Shown: piece after piece, positions 1 to 5,582 of the stretch
Numbering within the stretch: position 1 is the stretch's first letter
Layout of the letters: each line of letters begins with the position of its first letter
Assembly (NCBI GenBank): GCA_023427705.1
Contig: JAEZAL010000129.1
Span: 1 to 5,582, forward strand
Length of the DNA stretch: 5,582 bases
Source: Bacillota bacterium
GTDB lineage: Bacteria > Bacillota > Clostridia > Clostridiales > Clostridiaceae
Direction of reading: 5' to 3'
Notes under the pieces: generated by a model
What the model saw: only the letters and a program-made list of their open reading frames with translations
Database searches by the model: none
What the model was told of the DNA's origin: nothing
Program-made: the position numbers and the translations under genes

Positions 1-1562
1 ATTTTATATTGTTTATCTAATGAAGCATATGTGTCAACTTCATGGAATGCATTTTGTTGCAGATAGTCTTCTCTTAATGATTTAGCTACTTCTAATTTTA
101 GTCTATCATTTTCAGATAATTCATCTATACCAACAAGGCTTACTATTTCTTGAAGTCCTGATTCTTCTTGAAGTAAAGTCATTGCTTCTTGTCTTAAAGT
201 TGACCAATCTGATGCAACTTCTGCATTCATCCATTCATCTATAGTGTCTGCATATAATGAATAGGAATTTAACCAGTTTATTGATGGGAAATGTCTCTTA
301 TAAGCCAATTGAGCATCTAATCCCCAGAAAACTTTAACTATTCTAAGAGTTGATTGAGTAACTGGCTCTGATAAGTCTCCTCCTGGAGGTGATACTGCTC
401 CAATAGCTGTTACAGCTCCTTCTCTTCCATCTTTACCTAAACATACTACTTTACCGGCTCTTTCGTAGTAATCAGCAAGTCTTGATCCAAGATAAGCTGG
501 ATAACCTTCATCCCCTGGCATTTCTTCAAGTCTTCCTGACATTTCTCTTAATGCTTCTGCCCATCTAGATGTTGAATCCGCCATTATTGAAACTGAATAT
601 CCCATATCTCTAAAATATTCAGCGATAGTTATTCCTGTATATATACAAGCTTCTCTTGCAGCAACTGGCATATTTGATGTATTGGCAATAAGAACTGTTC
701 TCTTCATTAAACTTTCCCCAGTTTTTGGATCTTTAAGTTCTGGGAATTCATTAAGAACATCTGTCATTTCATTACCACGTTCTCCACATCCAACATATAC
801 AACTATTTCAGTATCTCCCCATTTAGCAACTTGATGTTGAACTACTGTCTTACCAGCTCCGAATGGTCCTGGAACTGCTGCTGCACCACCTTTAGCAACT
901 GGGAAGAATGTATCTATAACTCTTTGACCTGTTGTCATTGGTGCTTCTGGTTTTAACTTTCTTGCAAATGGTCTTCCTTTTCTTGCAGGCCATTTTTGCA
1001 TTAAAGTAATTTCTTTATCACCATTTTCAGTTTCTACAATACAAACTGTATCCACTATAGTGAAATTCCCAGATTTAATTTCTTTTATAGTTCCTTTTAT
1101 TCCATAAGGAATCATAATCTTATGAAGAATTACTGAAGTTTCTTGAACCGTTCCAATAATATCTCCTGCTTCTACTACATCTCCTACTTTTGCAGTAGCA
1201 TCAAATTCCCAAACTTTTTCTCTATTTAATGATTTTACAGCTACACCTTTCTTTAAGAATGGTGAATTTGCTGCCTTTGCAAAGGCATCAAGTGGTCTTT
1301 GTATTCCATCAAACATTGATTCAATAAGACCTGGTCCTAATTCTATACTTAATGGTTCTCCAGTAGTAATTACTGGGTCCCCTGGTCCAATCCCTGTAGT
1401 TTCTTCGTAAACTTGGATAGATGCCCTATCATTTCTCATTTCTATGATTTCTCCGATAAGACCTTTATCACCAACTTTTACCATATCGAATATATTTGCT
1501 TCTTCCATTCCCTCAGCTACAACTAAGGGACCTGCAACCTTTATAATCTTTCCGGTCTTCAA
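1..1562 (-). CDS. ntpA: V-type ATPase catalytic subunit A (3' end beyond window)
   Basis: Catalytic, ATP-hydrolysing subunit of the cytoplasmic V1 head, alternating with subunit B in an A3B3 ring. I translated the minus strand by hand: 520 residues are readable without a stop or frameshift, and the frame runs off the left edge. Family members are about 590 residues, so about 70 C-terminal residues are missing. An N-terminal beta-barrel (about 1-70) and the A-subunit 'bulge' insert (about 115-185) precede the nucleotide-binding domain. That domain has P-loop GPFGAGKT at 232-239 (Lys238), catalytic GER with Glu261, Walker B-type SIMAD with Asp329, and the alpha/beta ATPase signature PSINWLNSYS at 426-435. 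Lys238, Glu261 and Asp329 fall at the same numbers I recall for E. hirae NtpA, which supports the start. The start is TTG at 1562-1560; an in-frame TAG at 1574-1572 excludes any longer form. It begins 17 nt after ntpF. The bulge and catalytic residues separate it from F1 beta and from subunit B. Confidence 0.97.
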   Translation of the reverse strand, partial: MKTGKIIKVAGPLVVAEGMEEANIFDMVKVGDKGLIGEIIEMRNDRASIQVYEETTGIGPGDPVITTGEPLSIELGPGLIESMFDGIQRPLDAFAKAANSPFLKKGVAVKSLNREKVWEFDATAKVGDVVEAGDIIGTVQETSVILHKIMIPYGIKGTIKEIKSGNFTIVDTVCIVETENGDKEITLMQKWPARKGRPFARKLKPEAPMTTGQRVIDTFFPVAKGGAAAVPGPFGAGKTVVQHQVAKWGDTEIVVYVGCGERGNEMTDVLNEFPELKDPKTGESLMKRTVLIANTSNMPVAAREACIYTGITIAEYFRDMGYSVSIMADSTSRWAEALREMSGRLEEMPGDEGYPAYLGSRLADYYERAGKVVCLGKDGREGAVTAIGAVSPPGGDLSEPVTQSTLRIVKVFWGLDAQLAYKRHFPSINWLNSYSLYADTIDEWMNAEVASDWSTLRQEAMTLLQEESGLQEIVSLVGIDELSENDRLKLEVAKSLREDYLQQNAFHEVDTYASLDKQYK

Positions 1563-1570
1563 ATTACTAA

Positions 1571-1576
1571 CCTACC
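1571..1576 (-). promoter_or_regulatory. Ribosome binding site of ntpA (GGTAGG), supporting a TTG start
   Basis: GGTAGG lies 8 nt upstream of the TTG start of ntpA. A second purine run, AGGAAGG (1581-1575), overlaps the ntpF stop codon TAG but is 12 nt away. Neither is a perfect AGGAGG, so initiation is probably weaker than at ntpK or ntpC and may rely on ribosomes finishing ntpF. Confidence 0.6.
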
Positions 1577-1579
1577 TTC

Positions 1580-1891
1580 CTATAAAATATTAACGCCAAC
1601 AGCTTTTTCCACACTATCACTAATTCTCTTAAGTCCAATATTCAATGAACCTTGATTGCTTGGAATTAATATTACTGATGGAAGTATTTGTTCATTATAA
1701 CGTGCTATAGTTTCTTCAATATTTTTAGCTACTTGTTCAGTAACAAATATTACTGCATAATTATTTCTTGCACAATTATCTACTGCTTTTCTAGCTTCTT
1801 CAGGTTCTACTACTGGAAATACATCTATTCCTATAGCTTTAAAACCTAAAATTGAATCTTTATCTCCAACTACACCTATTTTCTTATGCAT
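1580..1891 (-). CDS. ntpF: V-type ATPase subunit F (central rotor shaft; NtpG of E. hirae)
   Basis: Small cytoplasmic subunit that packs against subunit D in the central shaft and helps couple catalysis to rotation. The 103-residue product begins MHKKIGVVGDKDS and has the family's Rossmann-like alternating beta/alpha pattern: a GVVGDKDS loop near the N-terminus, AVIFVTEQVA at mid-length, then ILIPSNQGSLNIGL and a closing SVEKAVGVNIL. From memory these align almost end to end with E. hirae NtpG, also about 103 residues. The chosen ATG (1891-1889) gives exactly that length and lies inside the last codons of ntpC, sharing ATGCATAA (8-nt overlap). An in-frame GTG at 1900-1898 would add three residues and is better spaced from a purine run, so the start is not fully settled. 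In clostridia the gene is usually called subunit F; E. hirae uses NtpF for a different, stalk subunit. Confidence 0.93.
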   Translation of the reverse strand: MHKKIGVVGDKDSILGFKAIGIDVFPVVEPEEARKAVDNCARNNYAVIFVTEQVAKNIEETIARYNEQILPSVILIPSNQGSLNIGLKRISDSVEKAVGVNIL

Positions 1892-2885
1892 ATATATCAC
1901 GCAACCTTTCCCTTATTACTTCCTCAGCAATATTATTAAGCTTGCCAACCATTATAATTCTTATCACTTTTATTTCTGTTTCCTTAGCATAAATATAAGA
2001 TAATAATCTTTCTGGTCCAAATGTAACTAACTTAGAATCTTTCATTAATTGCATAATATAATTATCACTTAATTTTTCTAAAAGACTTGCAGAGTCAGTA
2101 GCTATATATCCTTCTAATCCTTCTTTGACTAAACTTGAATAAATAGTACTTTGTAATTTAGACATAATATTTTCTGGAGATTCATTTAATAATAAAATTA
2201 ATTTATTGCTATCTATAGCTCCACCATTAAATATTACTTCTTCTGCAAAACCTCTTCCTTTATTTTGTTTTTTAATTCTAAGTAAGGTTCTTATATTAGT
2301 AGAATCAATCATTGCTTTAACTAAGTTATCTATAAACTTATAATCTAGCGACTTATTAATTTCTACTAATTCTTCATACATATATTTATCTATAATAATA
2401 TCTATTTTTTGAGGATCTTTAGTTTCTTCAAAGACCTTCATAGCTTCTTGAATCCCCTTGCCTAATATACCATTTAGGCTTTTTAAATCATCAGAATCAA
2501 TTTTACGCTTAACTTCTTGTAAGTCTAAATTTCCTAGTTTTATAAGCATTGATGATAAATCTTTACCTAGTACTTTTGCTTTTAAAAGAACCTTAGCATT
2601 ATGATAGTCATATTTTAAACTCATTATCTTAACAATTTCTTTAACAGGACTCATTTCATAAACTAAATCATATATCCTTTTTAATTCTGCTGTTAAGATT
2701 TCTTCATAATCTTCTGCTCTTTTTACATTTGATGAAACATTTGCGTATTCTGTTTCATTTAATATTCTAAGCACTTCACTAGCTGATGTGGATTCAATCA
2801 TTCTCTCAACTTTTGTTTTATCAAGGAGTCTATTTTCTAAAACCCATATTCTTGATACTGCTTGGGTAAACTTCATTACATCCAT
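1884..2885 (-). CDS. ntpC: V-type ATPase subunit C (rotor socket, homolog of eukaryotic subunit d)
   Basis: Funnel-shaped, all-helical subunit (vATP-synt_AC39 family) that sits on the cytoplasmic face of the proteolipid ring and receives the tip of the D/F shaft. It links V1 rotation to the K ring and is not a catalytic protein. The 333-residue length is normal. The N-terminus has the family pattern QAVSRIWVLENRLL, where many homologs have RIRVLE; here a Trp replaces the second Arg. The C-terminus ETEIKVIRIIMVGKLNNIAEEVIRERLRDIYA (about 302-333) is the strongest family signature. The sequence is helical and charged, with no signal peptide or membrane segment. The start is ATG at 2885, 6 nt after AGGAGGG. 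A second ATG three codons later is 15 nt from that site and less likely. It lies 12 nt after ntpE, and its last 8 nt overlap ntpF. Confidence 0.95.
   Translation of the reverse strand: MDVMKFTQAVSRIWVLENRLLDKTKVERMIESTSASEVLRILNETEYANVSSNVKRAEDYEEILTAELKRIYDLVYEMSPVKEIVKIMSLKYDYHNAKVLLKAKVLGKDLSSMLIKLGNLDLQEVKRKIDSDDLKSLNGILGKGIQEAMKVFEETKDPQKIDIIIDKYMYEELVEINKSLDYKFIDNLVKAMIDSTNIRTLLRIKKQNKGRGFAEEVIFNGGAIDSNKLILLLNESPENIMSKLQSTIYSSLVKEGLEGYIATDSASLLEKLSDNYIMQLMKDSKLVTFGPERLLSYIYAKETEIKVIRIIMVGKLNNIAEEVIRERLRDIYA
1910..1914 (-). promoter_or_regulatory. Candidate ribosome binding site(s) of ntpF within ntpC
   Basis: AAGGG here is 9 nt from the alternative GTG (1900). AAAGG at 1909-1905 is 13 nt from the preferred ATG (1891). 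Both lie within ntpC coding sequence. Spacing favours GTG, while homolog length favours ATG; the ntpC stop overlaps the start region, so re-initiation after ntpC may supply most of the translation. Confidence 0.4.
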
Positions 2886-2891
2886 TTCTTA

Positions 2892-2898
2892 CCCTCCT
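2892..2898 (-). promoter_or_regulatory. Ribosome binding site of ntpC fused to the ntpE stop codon
   Basis: Near-perfect AGGAGGG, 6 nt before the ntpC ATG. The ntpE stop TAA (2900-2898) shares its final A with it, reading TAAGGAGGG. A ribosome terminating on ntpE therefore sits over this site, which suggests coupled translation. Confidence 0.8.
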
Positions 2899-3488
2899 TA
2901 ACCAAATAACACGTTTGCTACTTCAAACTCCAATTCATCTTTTAATGAACTTACTAAAGCTTCATACGTATTATTTATTTCTATTCCATTTCTTTCAAGA
3001 ATAAATCCACCTTTAAAACTTCCAACCTTTGGACTTAGCTTTATATTTCCCTTATCTCCTAATGATTGATTTAAATCATATATAAAAGTAAGATCAACTA
3101 ACTCCAATCCTTCTTTATTTAAAATAAGATTTTGTTCTCCTATTTCACCTAAAGAAAGTATAGTATTCTTAATGAATCTTAAAAAATCATCTCCAGAGAT
3201 AGAAGCTAATACATCTATACTCTTATCAAATACTTCTTTTATAACTTCTTGTTTTGCACTTAATTTATTATTTCTAACCTTTAGAGAAGCAGAAGATAAA
3301 ATCCTCTCTTTTCTACTCTTAGCCTCAACCTCAGCTTTATTTATAATTTCTTTTTCTAGTTCCTTGGCTTTAGCTATTTTCTTTGAAAGAATTTTATTCT
3401 TTTCTTCTTCAGCAGAAGCTAGAATGATTTCCTTTCTTTCTTCAGCATCCCTAAGGATTTTAGAAGTTAGATTATTTACATTTGCCAT
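2898..3488 (-). CDS. ntpE: V-type ATPase subunit E (peripheral stalk)
   Basis: Peripheral stalk (stator) subunit that pairs with the small G/H-type subunit (NtpF in E. hirae) as a long coiled coil and clamps the A3B3 head to subunit I. The product is 196 residues from the chosen ATG. Residues about 5-95 are an uninterrupted Lys/Glu-rich helix with heptad-like spacing, beginning MANVNNLTSKILRDAEE. The remainder is a globular alpha/beta domain ending GGFILERNGIEINNTYEALVSSL... then ELEFEVANVLFG, a typical E-subunit C-terminus. Reading the frame open to 3503 would start at a TTG and place the ribosome binding site inside the coding region. ATG at 3488 has GGAGAG 7 to 9 nt upstream and matches homolog N-termini, so I use it. 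The gene starts 17 nt after ntpK and stops 12 nt before ntpC. Confidence 0.94.
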   Translation of the reverse strand: MANVNNLTSKILRDAEERKEIILASAEEEKNKILSKKIAKAKELEKEIINKAEVEAKSRKERILSSASLKVRNNKLSAKQEVIKEVFDKSIDVLASISGDDFLRFIKNTILSLGEIGEQNLILNKEGLELVDLTFIYDLNQSLGDKGNIKLSPKVGSFKGGFILERNGIEINNTYEALVSSLKDELEFEVANVLFG

Positions 3489-3495
3489 AGCCTTT

Positions 3496-3501
3496 CTCTC
3501 C
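3496..3501 (-). promoter_or_regulatory. Ribosome binding site of ntpE (GGAGAG), deciding its start
   Basis: GGAGAG ends 7 nt before the ATG at 3488. It overlaps the codons that would follow a TTG start at 3503, which argues against the longer form. It is a weaker match than the sites before ntpK and ntpC. Confidence 0.7.
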
Positions 3502-3505
3502 AATC

Positions 3506-3991
3506 CTAGAATCCTTTACTTACTAACATAAATGAAATAACGAAACCTAATAATGCATATGTTTCAACCATTGCTGATAATATAATACCTTTAGTGTTAT
3601 GTTCTTCATTCTTCGCTAATATTTGAATACCAGCTGCTGCAACTCTTCCTTGAGATATTGCAGACCAAAGTCCTGTAAATGCTACTGGAAGAGCAGCACC
3701 TAATAAGTATAAACCTTGTTCAAATGGCATACCTGAAGCCATTTTAGTAAATATTAAGAAACCTATAACGAATCCATATAAACCTTGTGTACCTGGTAAT
3801 AATTGAAGAACTAAAGCTTTACCAAACTTTTGTGGTTCTTCTGTAACTAAACCAGTTGCTGCTTCACCAACTATACCAACACCTTTAGCTGAACCTATTC
3901 CTGCTAATACAACTGCTAACGTTGCACCAATTGCTGCAAAAAATAATCCCCCATTATTTTCTATTAAAAATTGAATCCATGACATTTCCAT
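3506..3991 (-). CDS. ntpK: V-type ATPase subunit K (16-kDa proteolipid, rotor ring)
   Basis: Membrane proteolipid that forms the rotating ion-carrying ring. The 161-residue, very hydrophobic product has four membrane helices (about 15-35, 57-83, 94-121, 134-158) in two homologous hairpins: GIGSAKGVG and LYGFVIGF in the first correspond to GLWSAISQG and LLGFVISF in the second. The single membrane carboxylate is Glu143 in METYALLGF; the first hairpin has Gly67 at the aligned place, as in duplicated V-type proteolipids. Leu65, Thr68, Gln69, Tyr72, Gln114 and Glu143 equal E. hirae NtpK Leu61, Thr64, Gln65, Tyr68, Gln110 and Glu139 at a constant +4 offset; those residues form the known Na+ site. 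I infer Na+ as the transported ion. The ATG at 3991 is 9 nt after AGGAGG; the ATG two codons later is too far. It lies 13 nt after ntpI and 17 nt before ntpE. Confidence 0.97.
   Translation of the reverse strand: MEMSWIQFLIENNGGLFFAAIGATLAVVLAGIGSAKGVGIVGEAATGLVTEEPQKFGKALVLQLLPGTQGLYGFVIGFLIFTKMASGMPFEQGLYLLGAALPVAFTGLWSAISQGRVAAAGIQILAKNEEHNTKGIILSAMVETYALLGFVISFMLVSKGF
3563..3799 (-). other. Predicted Na+-binding site segment in NtpK
   Basis: The codons for the six inferred ligand residues lie between Leu65 (3799-3797) and the carboxylate Glu143 (3565-3563). The LQLLPGTQGLYG motif contributes Leu65, Thr68, Gln69 and Tyr72. SAISQG contributes Gln114, and MVETY contributes Glu143. The residues are seen in the sequence; the Na+ role is carried over from the E. 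hirae ring structure. Confidence 0.75.
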
Positions 3992-4000
3992 TTTACAATT

Positions 4001-4006
4001 CCTCCT
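4001..4006 (-). promoter_or_regulatory. Ribosome binding site of ntpK fused to the ntpI stop codon
   Basis: Perfect AGGAGG, 9 nt before the ntpK ATG. The ntpI stop TAG (4007-4005) overlaps it, reading TAGGAGG. It is the only exact AGGAGG at good spacing other than the ntpC site, and it fits a gene whose product is needed in about ten copies per complex. Confidence 0.85.
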
Positions 4007-5582
4007 AATTTCTTTTGATTTTTATATACTTTTCTGAACTTTTAAATGCTTTAAAGGGTTTTCCACCACCCTCATAGAACTTCCCGAAATATTCAACATA
4101 TTGAAGTCTTGCTGTATGAACATATGCTCCTAGTAAAGACAACCCTAAATTAAATATATGGAAAAAGATTAATAATACTGGTCCTAATATTATTGCAGCT
4201 ACTCCTGGTAAAGTATTTATTAATAAATTTAATGCACCTGCAATAGAACCACCTGCAAGGCCTAATGCCATAAGTCTTGTATATGAAACTAAGTCTCCTA
4301 CATATGAACTTATACCATATAAATTATATAAACCTTGCCCAGCCTTCGCTCCAATAGACTTTTCATTTCTTCCACCAGCAATAACTATAAGTATCATACC
4401 TATAATTGTTGTTGCAATAAATACTGTTCCTAAAAATTCTGGTAATCCTAAGAATTTTACTGCTGCAATTCCACCTATTGATGTTAATGTAATTAACCAG
4501 GATCCTGCATCGTATAAAGCATCCATCCCTTTTCCTATCCTTATTAAACTATAAGCTTTAATAAATAGTCCAAAGAAAATTTGAATTACTCCAAATCCTA
4601 TTGATAAAACAACAATTGTCATTACATCTTTATTTGAATCGATTAATTGGGTAGGTAAAACTATTAAATCACCAAAGAATGAACCATAAATTAATCCAAA
4701 AAATATTATTGGAAAACTTAAATAAAAGAAGAACTTTGCAAAATCTCTCATACTATCACTTAATTTTAAGAACTTAAGTGCTAAAAATGAACCTAATAAA
4801 ACTATTAATCCATATCCTGCATCTGCTACCATCATACCAAAAAATATTAAGTAAAATGGTGTAAGAAGTGGAGTTGGATCTATTTCATTATATTTAGGAT
4901 AACTATACATACCTGTTATACTTTCAAAAGCAGATACTAACTCTCCATTTCTTAATTTTATAGGAACATCTTCTATTTCTTCTTCTTTATCATCTTCTAA
5001 TTCAATGTAATAATCATCATTAAGAGCATTAGAACATATTATTCTTAGGTTCTCACTGTCTTCTTCAGCTATCCACCCTTGGATTGCACAAACATTTTTA
5101 GTCTTTAAAAAATTACTAGAAACCTTTTTTCTCTCAACTTTACTTGCAAAATAATCATATGCTAATTCTAATTTCTTTAAATCTTCTTCAAGATCTGCTA
5201 TTTCTTCTTGAACAAAGAATTTCTTAGATTGAATTTCTTCTATTTCATGTTTATAATGAAATATTAATTTTAATGGTACATCACTTTGTTGTGTTTTAAA
5301 GGAATTAAATCCAACACTTCTTAAAACCTCTGAAACTTTATCATCATATTCTTTATTAGCTAGAAGTAATATATTTATATCATTTGTATTTCTTGATATT
5401 ATCTCTATATAACAATTTGACAATTCTTGAAGTAATGTTTCTTCATAACCTTTAGCTACAGTTCCTAAGTAATAAGATGTATTTTTCAATGTTTTTAGTT
5501 CACTGAAAGCAATGTCTAAATTTTCCCATGGTGTTAAAGTATCTATTTCAGATTGTAACTTTGATACTTCTGAATCTAACTT
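4005..5582 (-). CDS. ntpI: V-type ATPase subunit I (membrane stator, a-subunit homolog; 5' end beyond window)
   Basis: Membrane stator subunit that forms the two ion half-channels beside the K ring and anchors the peripheral stalks. The frame stays open to the right edge, giving 525 visible residues. Family members are usually about 640-660, so about 110-130 N-terminal residues are missing. A TTG at 5489 is not the start: the 31 codons before it encode KLDSEVSKLQSEIDTLTPWENLD..., a conserved cytosolic part of this family. Numbering visible residues, a coiled-coil arm covers about 112-153, followed by a GWIAEED motif (168-174) and an acidic linker (about 194-204). About eight membrane helices run from about 240 to 495. 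Arg436 in VSYTRLMALGLAGGS is the essential channel arginine (Vph1 Arg735), and Arg492 in HTARLQYVEYF matches the second conserved arginine. The C-terminus is basic and cytosolic. The gene ends 13 nt before ntpK. Confidence 0.96.
   Translation of the reverse strand, partial: KLDSEVSKLQSEIDTLTPWENLDIAFSELKTLKNTSYYLGTVAKGYEETLLQELSNCYIEIISRNTNDINILLLANKEYDDKVSEVLRSVGFNSFKTQQSDVPLKLIFHYKHEIEEIQSKKFFVQEEIADLEEDLKKLELAYDYFASKVERKKVSSNFLKTKNVCAIQGWIAEEDSENLRIICSNALNDDYYIELEDDKEEEIEDVPIKLRNGELVSAFESITGMYSYPKYNEIDPTPLLTPFYLIFFGMMVADAGYGLIVLLGSFLALKFLKLSDSMRDFAKFFFYLSFPIIFFGLIYGSFFGDLIVLPTQLIDSNKDVMTIVVLSIGFGVIQIFFGLFIKAYSLIRIGKGMDALYDAGSWLITLTSIGGIAAVKFLGLPEFLGTVFIATTIIGMILIVIAGGRNEKSIGAKAGQGLYNLYGISSYVGDLVSYTRLMALGLAGGSIAGALNLLINTLPGVAAIILGPVLLIFFHIFNLGLSLLGAYVHTARLQYVEYFGKFYEGGGKPFKAFKSSEKYIKIKRN

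Noticed and set aside
1..1562. F1 ATP synthase beta subunit or V-ATPase subunit B as the identity of the left gene
   Set aside because: It has the intact GPFGAGKT P-loop and catalytic GER Glu that V-type B subunits lack, plus the long insert specific to V/A-type A subunits, and it sits directly after subunit F.
3489..3503. A longer ntpE starting at TTG 3503 (five extra residues)
   Set aside because: The extra codons contain the GGAGAG ribosome binding site for the ATG at 3488, and homologs begin near that ATG.
3172..3531. A 119-codon open frame on the plus strand with hydrophobic, Ser/Leu-rich content
   Set aside because: It is the antisense shadow of ntpE. The Lys/Glu-rich helix codons of ntpE read as Leu/Phe/Ser on the other strand. 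It has no homology I recognise and lies opposite a well-supported conserved gene.
3518..3949. The internal duplication in ntpK as a recent tandem repeat
   Set aside because: The two hairpins are similar only at protein level, and the duplication is general to V-type 16-kDa proteolipids, so it is ancient and not a local event.
1..5582. A novel defence, mobile or RNA-based system, promoters or terminators within the window
   Set aside because: Coding sequence covers almost every base. Junctions are at most 17 nt, with no inverted repeats, transposase, CRISPR repeats or structured RNA visible. All six genes are recognisable V-ATPase subunits.

Overview
The window is one dense, unidirectional stretch of a V/A-type (vacuolar/archaeal-type) ATPase operon, read entirely from the minus strand. 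In transcription order it holds subunit I (5' end beyond the window), K, E, C, F and A (3' end beyond the window). The DNA is AT-rich, with roughly a third G+C by eye and frequent AGA, TTA and ATA codons. Several genes have strong AGGAGG-type ribosome binding sites, and the proteins resemble those of Enterococcus hirae and clostridia. This points to a low-GC Firmicute, most likely a Clostridium-like anaerobe. I cannot name the species, and other low-GC anaerobes such as fusobacteria are not strictly excluded.

Layout from right to left: 5582-4005 is ntpI, the membrane stator subunit with the half-channels. 3991-3506 is ntpK, the 4-helix proteolipid of the rotor ring. 3488-2898 is ntpE, the peripheral stalk. 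2885-1884 is ntpC, the rotor socket. 1891-1580 is ntpF, the central-shaft subunit called NtpG in E. hirae. 1562-1 is ntpA, the catalytic subunit. Every junction is 17 nt or shorter or overlaps. No intergenic region is long enough for a promoter or terminator, so the genes are presumably on one transcript and translationally coupled. The order matches E. hirae ntp (F-I-K-E-C-G-A-B-D), so an ntpF/H-like small stalk gene is expected upstream of the right edge and ntpB and ntpD beyond the left edge.

Together the genes encode a rotary pump. ATP hydrolysis at A (with B) turns the D/F shaft, socket C and the K ring against stator I, which is held by the E-containing stalk. The K subunit keeps every side-chain ligand of the E. 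hirae Na+ site that I could align by memory, so the best inference is a Na+-translocating V-ATPase. Four start codons needed correction or a decision: ntpA (TTG), ntpE (internal ATG), ntpF (ATG within the end of ntpC) and ntpI (open through the window edge). I found no mobile element, CRISPR, RNA gene or unknown system; this is a conserved housekeeping/bioenergetic locus.
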